A stretch of DNA of 52,550 nucleotides, from positions 1 through 52,550 of the forward strand of contig CAYRRM010000019.1 of the NCBI GenBank assembly GCA_964426675.1. The letters run 5' to 3'. This DNA is from DYMC01 sp035406705. Its GTDB lineage: Bacteria > Verrucomicrobiota > Lentisphaeria > Victivallales > GWF2-50-93. A program made the position numbers and the translations under genes. This document shows, in pieces, positions 43,816 through 52,550 of the stretch; the first letter of the stretch is position 1; each line of letters starts with the position of its first letter. The notes below the pieces were generated by a model, which ran no database searches, was not told the origin of the DNA, and saw only the letters and a program-made list of their open reading frames with translations.

Positions 43816-44648
43816 TATTTTTTCCTCCGTTCGATAATGAATCTATTAGTAATATTTTTTCTTTTTCTTGTTTTTTGTCCTTTGACGTGTCCCCATGGGC
43901 TCTGGAGATGTTGTCTACCGCCGCCACTTTTGCTTCTGCCTTCTCCACCGCCATTAGGATGATCGACTGGGTTCATGGCCATACCTCTTACGGTAGGTCT
44001 GATTCCGAGATGTCTTTTTCTGCCTGCTTTACCGAGTTTAACATTCATATGGTCGAGATTTCCGACCTGTCCTATTGTTGCCATACATTCAACAAGTACT
44101 TTTCGAATTTCGCCACTTGGCAATTTGATTTGGGCGTAATCTCCTTCTTTCGATCGGATTTGAGCGAGTTGCCCGGCGGAACGCACTAATTTAGCTCCTT
44201 TTCCAGGTTTTAGCTCGATATTGTGAATATCTACCCCGGGTGGAATATCTTTGATTTTGAGGGCATTGCCTATTTTTATTTCTGCATTTGGTCCGCTCAT
44301 TACGGTATCTCCTACTTTAAGTCCGACGGGTGCGATGATATATCTTTTTTCTCCGTCAGCGTAATATAGTAGAGCGATATTAGCACTTCTATTAGGATCG
44401 TATTCGATGGCTTTCACGGTAGCTGGAACATTGAATTTATCTCTTTTAAAGTCTATTATTCTTATTCTTCTTTTTTGTCCGCCACCTTTATGTCTACATG
44501 TTATTCTTCCATAATTATTTCTGCCTGCTTTTGACCTTTTTGCAATGGTGAGAGATTTTTCAGGAAAATCCTTTGTAATTTCAGAGAAATCAGGGAGGAT
44601 TGTTCCTCTTTGGCCTGGAGTTAGTGGTCTGATTGTTTTAAGTCCCAT
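43815..44648 (-). CDS. rplB: 50S ribosomal protein L2
   Basis: This 277-residue protein of the peptidyl-transferase region has normal length. The conserved AMNPVDHPNGGGEGRS loop near the C-terminus, with the histidine close to the peptidyl-transferase centre, is intact, as is the GRITCRHKGGGQKR stretch. It starts 14 bp after rplW and overlaps rpsS by one base, so the two are coupled. Confidence 0.98.
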   Translation of the reverse strand: MGLKTIRPLTPGQRGTILPDFSEITKDFPEKSLTIAKRSKAGRNNYGRITCRHKGGGQKRRIRIIDFKRDKFNVPATVKAIEYDPNRSANIALLYYADGEKRYIIAPVGLKVGDTVMSGPNAEIKIGNALKIKDIPPGVDIHNIELKPGKGAKLVRSAGQLAQIRSKEGDYAQIKLPSGEIRKVLVECMATIGQVGNLDHMNVKLGKAGRKRHLGIRPTVRGMAMNPVDHPNGGGEGRSKSGGGRQHLQSPWGHVKGQKTRKRKNITNRFIIERRKK

Positions 44649-44662
44649 TTTATCACCTCATT

Positions 44663-44944
44663 TCATAGGAAGTTAATTTCTCCGGATTTAAGCGTAATGA
44701 GAGCTTTTCTGGTATCAGCTCTTTTACCGGCTTTTAGCATTCTTCCGGAGCGTTTTACTTTGCCTTTTTGATTTATTATGTTTACTGATTTGACTTTTAC
44801 GTCATATAATTTTTCTACTGCATTTTTAATTTCAATTTTATTTGAGTCTTCAGCTACTCTAAATATGTATTTATTTTGGTCTTTTAGAGCAGTAGCTTTT
44901 TCTGATATGATAACAGATTTTATGATTTTGTATGAGTTTTTCAT
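44663..44944 (-). CDS. rplW: 50S ribosomal protein L23
   Basis: This 93-residue protein lines the exit of the peptide tunnel and docks trigger factor and SRP. It has the family beginning (II-x-x-x-x-x-SEKATAL) and the central VEKLYDVKVKSVNII strand pair. Position between rplD and rplB is canonical. The gap to rplD is 18 bp. Confidence 0.96.
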   Translation of the reverse strand: MKNSYKIIKSVIISEKATALKDQNKYIFRVAEDSNKIEIKNAVEKLYDVKVKSVNIINQKGKVKRSGRMLKAGKRADTRKALITLKSGEINFL

Positions 44945-44962
44945 ATTGTAGAGTCCTTATAT

Positions 44963-45589
44963 TCAAATTCGTTTTAGAAATTGTTCTATTGCATCTTTAT
45001 CGAATAATACTTTCTGGTGCAAGAGGATATCATATGTATTGACTGTTTTTGGAGATTGGACGTTGAGTTCTGGGATATTTCTGAAAGCTCTAAGAGAATT
45101 TTCGGAAAGGGAATCTGATATTATCAAGACGTTTGTCCCGGCACCTATTTTATTAAGGAAATTCATAGCATCTTTTGTTTTTCCGCTTTGTATATCAATT
45201 TTCTCACATGCGATGATAGAATTTTCATTGAGTCTTTCGCTGAAAGCTCTTTTTAGTGCGAGTTTTAAGACTTTTTTATTGAGGCATTTTTTATAATTTT
45301 TTTCTGGTAGAGGTCCGAATGTTATGGCACCATGCCTCCAGAGGGGACTTCTGATGGTTCCTGCTCTTGCTCTACCGAGTCCTTTTTGTCTGAATGGTTT
45401 ACATCCCCCGCCGCGAATATTTGAGCGTGTTTTTGTGGAAGCTGTTGGGCGATGCAAAGAAGCTAAATAAGCTGTTATGGCGTCGTGAACGGCTTGTTCG
45501 CCTTTTTTTAATTCTATTTTAGATTGATCTATCTGCATAGATTCAGCTTTAGTTCCATCAATATTAGCAAGTATAATTTGGTTATTCAT
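44963..45589 (-). CDS. rplD: 50S ribosomal protein L4
   Basis: This 208-residue protein has the extended loop that reaches into the peptide tunnel (KTRSNIRGGGCKPFRQKG, then GRARAGTIRSPLWRHG). In E. coli L4 also represses the S10 operon; whether that holds here is unknown. The start overlaps the rplC stop (TAATG). Confidence 0.97.
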   Translation of the reverse strand: MNNQIILANIDGTKAESMQIDQSKIELKKGEQAVHDAITAYLASLHRPTASTKTRSNIRGGGCKPFRQKGLGRARAGTIRSPLWRHGAITFGPLPEKNYKKCLNKKVLKLALKRAFSERLNENSIIACEKIDIQSGKTKDAMNFLNKIGAGTNVLIISDSLSENSLRAFRNIPELNVQSPKTVNTYDILLHQKVLFDKDAIEQFLKRI

Positions 45590-46245
45590 TACTTTGAGCC
45601 CTCCGTTTTAGTTTTTTTAATAGCGTTTTTTATGAGGACGAAAGAGCCATTTGCTCCCGGAACTGCGCCTTTAATGTAAATTAGATTTTCTTCTGGTTCG
45701 ACGCGAACTACTTTAAGATTTTGGACTGTTACTCTTTGATTTCCGAGATGTCCGTGCATTTTTTTTCCTTTTATAATATTGCCTGGTCTTTCTTTACATC
45801 CGATAGAACCTGTTCTTCTTGTCCATGCGCCTCCATGACTTGCTCTGCCACCGCCGAAATTCCATCTTTTGACTACTCCCTGGAATCCTTTTCCTTTGCT
45901 GGTACCTACTACATCAACGAATTCATCAGCGGAGAATATATCTGTTTTTATCTGGTCTCCCGGTTTAAATTCAGGATCTGAGTCGAGTCTTATTTCCATG
46001 ATTTTTGCTGGAGGATTGTCCTGTAATCCGGCAGCTTTGCAATGTCCTTTAATGGGTTTACTTACGTTTTTAGCTTTAGCTTTTCCGAATCCAATTTGCA
46101 CGGAGGAGTAACCGTGTTTTTTGGAATTTTTTACTTCGAGTACAGTGCATGGACCTGCTAATAATACAGTTACGGGATTAAGAATCCCTTTACCGTCATA
46201 GATTTGAGTCATGCCGATTTTTTTTGCGATTATACCTTTTTTCAT
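45589..46245 (-). CDS. rplC: 50S ribosomal protein L3
   Basis: This 218-residue protein has the family start KKGIIAKKIGMTQIY and the long loop with GKGFQGVVKRWNF and GGRASHGGAWTRRTGSIG near the peptidyl-transferase centre; the usual methylated Gln is present in the loop region. Start ATG 46245 is chosen because AGGAG lies six bases before it; a GTG five codons upstream overlaps that site. Confidence 0.97.
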   Translation of the reverse strand: MKKGIIAKKIGMTQIYDGKGILNPVTVLLAGPCTVLEVKNSKKHGYSSVQIGFGKAKAKNVSKPIKGHCKAAGLQDNPPAKIMEIRLDSDPEFKPGDQIKTDIFSADEFVDVVGTSKGKGFQGVVKRWNFGGGRASHGGAWTRRTGSIGCKERPGNIIKGKKMHGHLGNQRVTVQNLKVVRVEPEENLIYIKGAVPGANGSFVLIKNAIKKTKTEGSK

Positions 46246-46307
46246 TTTTTCTCCTGGCACATGTTAATCAGACAGAGGTGCCTTTTTAAGTTTAGTTGTT
46301 AGTATTT

Positions 46308-46658
46308 TTAAACACCAATTTTTAATGATATATCAACGCCAGCTGGTAAATTGATTCTTTTTAATTCATCTACGGTTTTTGCTGTTGGGTTAATTATATC
46401 TATAAGTCTTTTATGGGTTCTTGATTCGAACTGATCCATAGATTTTTTATCTACGTGTGGGGATCTGTGTACACAAACTCTTGATATTTTTGTAGGCAAT
46501 GGTATGGGCCCTGCGACTAATGCGCCTGTTCTTTTTGCAGTTTTAACTATTTCGCCTACGGACTGATCTAAGACTCTATGGTCAAAGGACTGTAATTTTA
46601 TTCTGATTTTTTGTTTTTCCGTTGTAGTTGTAGTTGTTTTTGCTTTTGCTGCGCTCAT
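46308..46658 (-). CDS. rpsJ: 30S ribosomal protein S10
   Basis: This 116-residue protein (NusE) has the conserved core KIRIKLQSFDHRVLD to the end, including RVCVHRSPHVDKKSMDQFE. It carries about 15 extra residues at the N-terminus, rich in Thr and Lys, compared with the usual 100-105. It follows fusA by 11 bp with no tuf gene between them. S10 also serves in Nus antitermination. Confidence 0.97.
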   Translation of the reverse strand: MSAAKAKTTTTTTEKQKIRIKLQSFDHRVLDQSVGEIVKTAKRTGALVAGPIPLPTKISRVCVHRSPHVDKKSMDQFESRTHKRLIDIINPTAKTVDELKRINLPAGVDISLKIGV

Positions 46659-46669
46659 AATTTATAACC

Positions 46670-48778
46670 TCATATTTTTTCAACTATTTTTTTTTGTAAT
46701 TCGGATGGAACTTCTTTGAAGTGTGAGGGCTCCATGCAATAAGAAGCGCGGCCTCTCGTTAGGGATCTGATTGCCGTTGAATATCCGAATAATTCGGATA
46801 ATGGAATGTGCGCGAGTATTTTTGACATTTTTGATTGAGTATCGAGTTCGACGATTTGTCCTCGTCTTCCAGTTACATCACCGATTATATCACCGAGATT
46901 TTCTTCTGGTAAAACTATTTCGACTTTCATTATGGGTTCCAGGAGAGTAAGTCCTGCTTTTTTGGCGGCTTCCTTGAAAGCCATAGATGCTGCGATTTTA
47001 AATGCCATTTCAGATGAATCAACTGGATGATGAGAGCCATCAATAATATCTATGTTCAGGTCTATCACCGGGTACCCTGCGAGTACGCCTGTATTGGCTG
47101 CTTCTCTGAGGCCATTTTCGACAGCTTTTATATACTCTTTTGGTATATTGCCTCCAACGACTTTATTTTCGATTGTGAAGCCATAACCTCTTGGTTTAGG
47201 TTGCATTTCAATTATGACATGTCCGTATTGTCCTCTCCCTCCTGATTGTCTTATAAACTTTGCATTTGCATCGGAATTTTTATTGATGGTTTCGCGATAT
47301 GCAACTTGAGGTTTTCCGGTATCTGCTTCAACTTTAAACTCTCTAAGCATTCTATCTCTTATGATATCCAGGTGAAGTTCACCCATTCCTGATATGATTG
47401 TTTGTCCAGTTTCTATATCGCTTTTAACTCTGAATGTTGGGGCTTCTTCAGAAAGGATATTAAGGGCATGGTATAATTTATCTCTTTCTGCTGAACTTTT
47501 AGGTTCTATGGCCATAGATATGACAGGTTCCGGGAAATTGAGGGCTTCAAGAATTATTTGATCTTTCTCAGAACAGATTGTATCACCTGTTGTAACATTT
47601 TTAAGGCCAACAGCAGCTGCTATATCACCACAATATATGAATTCCCTTTCTTCTCTCTGGTTTGCGTGCATCTGAAGGACTCTTCCAAGTCTTTCAAGTT
47701 TTTTTGTTCTTGGATTATAAACTTGCATTCCGCGTTGTGCATATCCAGAGTAGATTCTGAAAAATGTTAATTTCCCGACATATGGATCATTCATTATTTT
47801 GAATGCGAGAGCGCAGAAAGGCTTATCATCGCCAGTGGTCCTTGTTATTTTTTTTTCTGTTTCTGGATCGATTCCGTGAAATTCCCATATATCAACGGGA
47901 GAAGGAAGATATTTTACTATGGCATCAAGGAGTAGTTGAACACCTTTATATTTGAAAGCTGTTCCGCAGAGTACAGGGACAACCTGGCCTGAAATGGTTT
48001 TGCTTCTAATTGTTTTTTCTATTAGTTCTACTGGTGGAACTTTATCTTCGAGAAAATACGCCATAATTTCCTCGTCAACTTCTGCGAGAATTTCGACTAT
48101 ATTTTTAAATGAATTTTTTACTTCTTCTTCATATTCGGCTGGGACATCTTCTTCTGAAAAATTCATTCCATAATCTTTTTCGTCAAAGAGATACATTTTT
48201 TTTGATAACACATTGATTACGCCTTTAAAATCAGCTTCTTTTCCTACTGGGATTTGCAATGGGAGAACTGTTGCACCAAGTTTATTTTTTATATCATCTA
48301 TGACTTTATAATAATCTGCTCCAGTTCTATCCATTTTATTGACAAATGCTATAATTGGAACTTTATATTTTTTCGACTGACGCCAAACTGTTTCTGATTG
48401 AGGTTGTACGCCACCAACTGCACAAAAAAGGGCAATAGCGCCATCGAGAACTCTGAGAGAGCGTTCAACTTCGGCGGTAAAATCTACGTGTCCCGGAGTG
48501 TCGATAATATTTATTCTGTGTTTTTTCCAGAAACAAGTTGTTGCGGCCGAGGTGATGGTAATACCACGTTCTTGTTCCTGTTTCATCCAGTCCATTGTGG
48601 CTGTGCCATGATGCACTTCACCCATTTTATAATTTACTCCGGTGTAGTAGAGTATTCTTTCCGTTGTAGTGGTTTTGCCGGCGTCAATATGAGCCATGAT
48701 ACCAATATTACGGACATTAGTTAATGGGACTGGTCTATCTTTTGCGTCCTGATAAATTTTTTCCTGATTTCGAGTCAT
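46670..48778 (-). CDS. fusA: Elongation factor G
   Basis: This 702-residue protein is the canonical translocase. It has AHIDAGKTT (P-loop), DTPGHVDF, NKMD, the domain IV loop region GGRGQYGHV and domain V GRRGQIVELD. Unlike the paralogue at 18.6 kb, all GTPase motifs are standard. It lies between rpsG and rpsJ as in the str operon, 22 bp after rpsG. Confidence 0.98.
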   Translation of the reverse strand: MTRNQEKIYQDAKDRPVPLTNVRNIGIMAHIDAGKTTTTERILYYTGVNYKMGEVHHGTATMDWMKQEQERGITITSAATTCFWKKHRINIIDTPGHVDFTAEVERSLRVLDGAIALFCAVGGVQPQSETVWRQSKKYKVPIIAFVNKMDRTGADYYKVIDDIKNKLGATVLPLQIPVGKEADFKGVINVLSKKMYLFDEKDYGMNFSEEDVPAEYEEEVKNSFKNIVEILAEVDEEIMAYFLEDKVPPVELIEKTIRSKTISGQVVPVLCGTAFKYKGVQLLLDAIVKYLPSPVDIWEFHGIDPETEKKITRTTGDDKPFCALAFKIMNDPYVGKLTFFRIYSGYAQRGMQVYNPRTKKLERLGRVLQMHANQREEREFIYCGDIAAAVGLKNVTTGDTICSEKDQIILEALNFPEPVISMAIEPKSSAERDKLYHALNILSEEAPTFRVKSDIETGQTIISGMGELHLDIIRDRMLREFKVEADTGKPQVAYRETINKNSDANAKFIRQSGGRGQYGHVIIEMQPKPRGYGFTIENKVVGGNIPKEYIKAVENGLREAANTGVLAGYPVIDLNIDIIDGSHHPVDSSEMAFKIAASMAFKEAAKKAGLTLLEPIMKVEIVLPEENLGDIIGDVTGRRGQIVELDTQSKMSKILAHIPLSELFGYSTAIRSLTRGRASYCMEPSHFKEVPSELQKKIVEKI

Positions 48779-48800
48779 TTTTATAATAATTTAGTTCAAC

Positions 48801-49271
48801 TTACCATTTATAATGAGCAAAAGCTTTATTTGCCTGGGCCATTTTGTGCGTATCATCTCTTTTCTTCACTGCTGAACCTGTATTTTCGAATGCATCGAGT
48901 ATTTCGGCAGCAAGAGCGTCTTTCATAGACATACCTTTTCTTGCATCGGCGAAATCTCTGAGCCACCTCATTGCTATTGCTGTTTGTCTTTCTGGTTCTA
49001 TTTCCACCGGGACCTGATATGTTGCGCCACCGACTCTTCTGCTTTTTACTTCGAGTTTTGGTTTTACGTTTTCGAGAGCTTGCATAAAGATTTCGAGAGC
49101 TTCCATTCCTTTTTTCTTTTTTGCAACTGCATCAAGAGCTCCATATACAATATTTTGAGCTACAGATTTTTTTCCTCTTTGCATAACGGTATTTATCATT
49201 TTCCCGATGAGTTCGCTATTATATTTTACATCGGGGACGATTTGTCTTTTTTCTGCTCTTCTTCTTCTCAT
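48801..49271 (-). CDS. rpsG: 30S ribosomal protein S7
   Basis: This 156-residue protein organises the 3' domain of 16S rRNA. It has the standard start RRRRAEKRQIVPD and the GGATYQVPVEI hairpin. In E. coli S7 represses part of the str operon; not tested here. It follows rpsL by 15 bp. GGGG lies seven bases before the ATG. Confidence 0.98.
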   Translation of the reverse strand: MRRRRAEKRQIVPDVKYNSELIGKMINTVMQRGKKSVAQNIVYGALDAVAKKKKGMEALEIFMQALENVKPKLEVKSRRVGGATYQVPVEIEPERQTAIAMRWLRDFADARKGMSMKDALAAEILDAFENTGSAVKKRDDTHKMAQANKAFAHYKW

Positions 49272-49286
49272 TTTTCCCCTTATTTT

Positions 49287-49670
49287 TTACTTAGACGCGG
49301 CTTTTTCAACTTTTTTTCCATATTTGGAACGGCCTTGTTTTCTTTTTTCGACGCCAAGTGTATCGAGAGCGCCGCGAACGATATGGTATCTCACGCCAGG
49401 TAAATCTCTGACTCTTCCTCCTCTTACGAGGACGACAGAGTGTTCCTGGAGGTTATGTCCTTCTCCACCGATATAAGCGGTGACTTCCTCACCATTGGTT
49501 AATCTAACTCTTGCGATTTTTCGTTGTGCTGAGTTAGGTTTTTTAGGAGTTCTTGTTGTTACCTGCAGGCATACACCTCTTCTCTGTGGGCAGCCTTGCA
49601 ATGCTTTTACTTTATTTTTCTTTTGTTTTTGTTTTCTGCCTTTTCTTATAAGCTGACTGATTGTAGGCAT
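49287..49670 (-). CDS. rpsL: 30S ribosomal protein S12
   Basis: This 127-residue decoding-centre protein aligns without gaps to E. coli S12 through the functional loops. Lys43 in TPKKPNS is present. At position 88 the usual Lys of GGRVKDLPG is Arg (GGRVRDLPG), a change that gives streptomycin resistance in other bacteria. GGAG lies before the ATG. It follows rpoC by 70 bp. Confidence 0.98.
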   Translation of the reverse strand: MPTISQLIRKGRKQKQKKNKVKALQGCPQRRGVCLQVTTRTPKKPNSAQRKIARVRLTNGEEVTAYIGGEGHNLQEHSVVLVRGGRVRDLPGVRYHIVRGALDTLGVEKRKQGRSKYGKKVEKAASK

Positions 49671-49740
49671 TTTATTTTTTCTCCTTTTTTATAAAAACTA
49701 AAGGGGCGATAATATAATTTTGAGTCTGAAAAAATCAAAC

Positions 49741-52550
49741 TCACAAAGAAAGAAATTCCCTTGCTTTTTTGATATTTTTTTCTTGTTCTATTGATTTTAT
49801 ATCTTCTTTTTCTGTTTGATTTGGAAAATCTTCAAGAGTAATTTCTTTTCCAAGTTTTTTGATTTTTAGACTAATAATATTTTCTGCACCTGTTCCTGCT
49901 GGTATAAGGTGTCCTGAAATAACGTTTTCCTTAAAACCGCGCAATGGATCTATTTTACCGAGAGTTGCTGCATCAGTTAGTACTTTTGTAGTATCCTGGA
50001 ATGATGCTGCAGATATCCAGCTTTCAGTTTCTATTGAGGCTTTTGTTATTCCAAGCAGGATAGGTTCAGCGATAGCGGGTTCTCCGCCTTTTGCTATAAC
50101 TTTCTGGTTTTCTTCGTTGAAAGTTTGTTTATCCACCTGCTCACCCGGGAGAAAGATTGTATCACCTGGTTCAGTGATTTTTACTTTTTGCATCATTTGT
50201 CGAACTATTATTTCTATATGTTTATCATTGATTTCTACTCCCTGTGCTCTATATACGAGTTGGACTTCATTTAACAAATACTCTTGAAGTTCCTGGGCTC
50301 CACATATTTCTAATAATTCTTTTGGATCTATTGCTCCCTCAGTTAATTTTTGTCCCTTTTTTACCATATCTCCTTTTGAGACAGTTATATGTTTATTGGT
50401 TGGTATAAGGTGTTCTTCGGTTTGATTATTATCTGTATCTCTAATGATTAGCTGCCTTTTACCACGGATAATTTTGCCTATTTCAATTTTACCATCGATT
50501 CTTGCGATTTCCGCAACATCTTTGGGATGTCTTGCTTCAAAGAGTTCTGATACTCTTGGCAAACCGCCTGTAATATCCTTATTCTTTGCTGTTTGTCTTG
50601 GAATTCTGGCGAGTGTTTCACCTATTTTTACATAACTTGCGTCTTCTACCATTATATAAGCGCCGGCGGGCAAACTGTAATGGGATAGCATTTCTCCGGT
50701 TTCACTTTTTATGACGATTTGTGGATGGAGGTCTTCTCTGTGTTCCATTACTGTTAGATCAAATAATCCGCCTGGTCTTTCTTCTTTATTTAATGTTATT
50801 CCAAGAACGAGATCTTTGAATTCGATTTTTCCGCTTTCCTCTGCAATAATTGGCACATTATAAGGGTCCCATGAAGCTATACGTTCATTCTTTTTAACTT
50901 TATCACCTTCATTTTTATCAAGAATAGCACCTATTGCGAGTTCGAATCTATCAATAATTTTTCCGTGATCATCTTCTATTAATACGAATCCATTCTTGTT
51001 GACCACTATTGTTTCATTTTTTTCTGTTTTGACTATTCTGACATTTTCGAATCTGACTTTTCCTGGATTTCTCGCATTTATAACAGGCTGCTTGTATGAA
51101 GCTGATGCTGTTCCACCGATATGAAAGGTTTTCATTGTGAGCTGAGTTCCTGGCTCACCAATAGACTGCGCGGCGATAATTCCAAGAGCATCGCCGATTT
51201 CAGCGAGTCTATTTGTTGCAAGATTTTTACCATAGCATTTTACGCAAACACCATATTTTGTCTCACACGTAAGAACAGATCTTATCATTAATTCATTTAT
51301 TCCCCTATCTGCAAGTTTTGCTGCGATTTCTTCTGTGATTTCCTGATTTGCGGCCACGATAAGAGTATTATCATTGGCAAGAGGGTCTCTTACATCTTGA
51401 GCGCTAAATCTGCCTATTATTCTATCTCGTAGTGGAATTATTTCTTCATCTCCTTCGATTACATTTTTAACTTTAATTCCCTTTATAGTGCCACAATCTT
51501 CTTCTCTGCATATTACGTCTTGCGCTACATCTACGAGTTTTCTTGTCATATAACCTGAATCTGCAGTTTTCAGAGCTGTATCAGCCAAGCCTTTTCTTGC
51601 GCCATGTGTGCTTATAAAATATTCCAGCACGGTTAAACCTTCGCGGAAATTTGATATAATTGGTCTTTCTATAATATCGCCTGATGGTTTTGCCATGAGT
51701 CCGCGCATACCAGCTAATTGTTTTATCTGGTCTTTACTTCCCCTTGCTCCGGAATCAAGCATAGCGAAAACAGGATTTATTCCATTTTCAGCAGATGTAT
51801 CATCATGCATATCTTCAAATACTCTATTTGCGACTTCACTACTTGTACTTGTCCAGATATCTATAATTTTATTATGTCTTTCACCTTCTGTGATAATACC
51901 TTTTTCAAATTGTTTTTGCACATCTGCTATTTGCTTTCTTGCATTTTCTATGAGTTTTTCTTTTTCAGATGGGATGGGCATATCTGAGATACTTATTGAA
52001 AAACCAGCTTTAGTCGCGTATTCGTATCCTATTTTTTTCAATGAATCAAGTATGGTAACAGTTGCGTCGTGTCCACAATAATTGTAACAATCGAGTATTA
52101 GTTTACCGAGTACTTTTTTCCCTGCGACATTGTTGAAAAAACCAAGTCTTGGGTCCCATATTTCATTGAAAATGCATCTGCCTGCTGATGTTTCAATATA
52201 TTTATCATTTTTATTACCCCATGGAGTATCTTTACCAAAATCGGGATTTGGTATTCTAATAATTTCATGTATTCGTATTTTCCCTGCATCAAGGGCGTTT
52301 AGGACTTCATGATAATCTTTAAAAGTTTTTATTGTGCCAAATTTTGCAGGTTTAAATGTGAGATAATAGACGCCGAGAGTAATATCCTGAGTAGGAGATG
52401 TAATTGGTCTTCCATTTGCAGGAGAGAAAATATTGTTTGGGGCGGCAATTAGAAGTTTTGCCTCCATTTGAGCTGCATAGGATAATGGTATATGAACTGC
52501 CATCTGGTCACCATCAAAATCAGCATTAAATGCGGTACAGACAAGAGGAT
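49741..52550 (-). CDS. rpoC: RNA polymerase beta' subunit, C-terminal part
   Basis: The frame runs off the right edge. The visible part begins at PLVCTAFNADFDGDQM, the catalytic Mg-binding NADFDGDQM of the active site, and continues to the normal C-terminus, about 936 residues. Seen in order are the FLGPTGARGSK-type bridge region (DSGARGSKDQIKQLAGMRGLM), the zinc cluster CREEDC...CETKYGVCVKCYG, and the trigger loop QSIGEPGTQLTMKTFHIGG trimmed to its TQLTMKTFH core. All key residues are present. rpoB should lie upstream, beyond the window. It heads the str cluster. Confidence 0.97.
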   Translation of the reverse strand, partial: PLVCTAFNADFDGDQMAVHIPLSYAAQMEAKLLIAAPNNIFSPANGRPITSPTQDITLGVYYLTFKPAKFGTIKTFKDYHEVLNALDAGKIRIHEIIRIPNPDFGKDTPWGNKNDKYIETSAGRCIFNEIWDPRLGFFNNVAGKKVLGKLILDCYNYCGHDATVTILDSLKKIGYEYATKAGFSISISDMPIPSEKEKLIENARKQIADVQKQFEKGIITEGERHNKIIDIWTSTSSEVANRVFEDMHDDTSAENGINPVFAMLDSGARGSKDQIKQLAGMRGLMAKPSGDIIERPIISNFREGLTVLEYFISTHGARKGLADTALKTADSGYMTRKLVDVAQDVICREEDCGTIKGIKVKNVIEGDEEIIPLRDRIIGRFSAQDVRDPLANDNTLIVAANQEITEEIAAKLADRGINELMIRSVLTCETKYGVCVKCYGKNLATNRLAEIGDALGIIAAQSIGEPGTQLTMKTFHIGGTASASYKQPVINARNPGKVRFENVRIVKTEKNETIVVNKNGFVLIEDDHGKIIDRFELAIGAILDKNEGDKVKKNERIASWDPYNVPIIAEESGKIEFKDLVLGITLNKEERPGGLFDLTVMEHREDLHPQIVIKSETGEMLSHYSLPAGAYIMVEDASYVKIGETLARIPRQTAKNKDITGGLPRVSELFEARHPKDVAEIARIDGKIEIGKIIRGKRQLIIRDTDNNQTEEHLIPTNKHITVSKGDMVKKGQKLTEGAIDPKELLEICGAQELQEYLLNEVQLVYRAQGVEINDKHIEIIVRQMMQKVKITEPGDTIFLPGEQVDKQTFNEENQKVIAKGGEPAIAEPILLGITKASIETESWISAASFQDTTKVLTDAATLGKIDPLRGFKENVISGHLIPAGTGAENIISLKIKKLGKEITLEDFPNQTEKEDIKSIEQEKNIKKAREFLSL

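Noticed and set aside
1..52550. CRISPR array or rRNA genes
   Set aside because: No regularly spaced direct repeats and no rRNA-like conserved stretches were seen.

Overview
The window is AT-rich (about one third G+C by eye) and most likely comes from a member of the Lentisphaerota (PVC superphylum, Victivallis/Lentisphaera relatives). The evidence is the combination of pseudopilin-type proteins with an FTLIELL prepilin motif and a C-terminal His...DG signature, lying next to glycoside hydrolases and LacI/GntR regulators; a sulfatase; a GH106-like rhamnosidase; an ECF sigma/FecR pair; and an S10 gene order lacking tuf. No taxonomic marker was searched, so this is inference.

Layout. 1-4.4 kb: a leftward promoter at the edge, then a GH106-like enzyme divergent from an AraC regulator, then tRNA-Arg(CCU). 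4.7-14.9 kb: one leftward seven-gene operon (LacI, pseudopilin, GH5-like secreted enzyme, zinc-less MDR dehydrogenase, GH32-like enzyme, ROK sugar kinase, GH20-like enzyme) with a divergent Gfo/Idh oxidoreductase; it reads as a complete glycan uptake and degradation unit. 16.2-17.9 kb: FecR-like and ECF sigma genes, then a 750-bp gap holding a possible IS66 scrap. 18.6-29 kb: housekeeping and unknown genes (EF-G-like GTPase, PP2C phosphatase overlapping galE, TPR protein, a 29-residue ribosomal-type protein, two unknown envelope proteins, ThpR, sulfatase). 29.4-36.2 kb: a rightward operon of ydbH-ynbE-ydbL (envelope phospholipid transport) followed by a membrane histidine kinase and a response-regulator/kinase hybrid.

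36.2-43.3 kb is an accessory island between two direct repeats of about 293 bp. It holds a second regulator-pseudopilin-GH5 cassette in the same gene order as the first but visibly richer in G+C, a small secreted protein, and a decayed IS1634-type transposase gene. 43.5 kb to the right edge is the leftward str/S10 cluster rpoC (partial), rpsL, rpsG, fusA, rpsJ, rplC, rplD, rplW, rplB, rpsS. It stops at a strong terminator after rpsS, where rplV and rpsC would be expected.

The strongest unexplained signals are: (1) a highly repeated short palindrome, GCGA-NNN-TCGC, eleven exact copies, almost all inside genes and in more than one reading frame; (2) the repeated regulator-pseudopilin-GH5 cassette, suggesting dedicated pseudopilins paired with individual secreted hydrolases; (3) a pseudopilin with two prepilin motifs separated by a 7-bp tandem repeat able to shift the frame; (4) the repeat-bounded island, whose repeats carry a promoter-like sequence and a stem.
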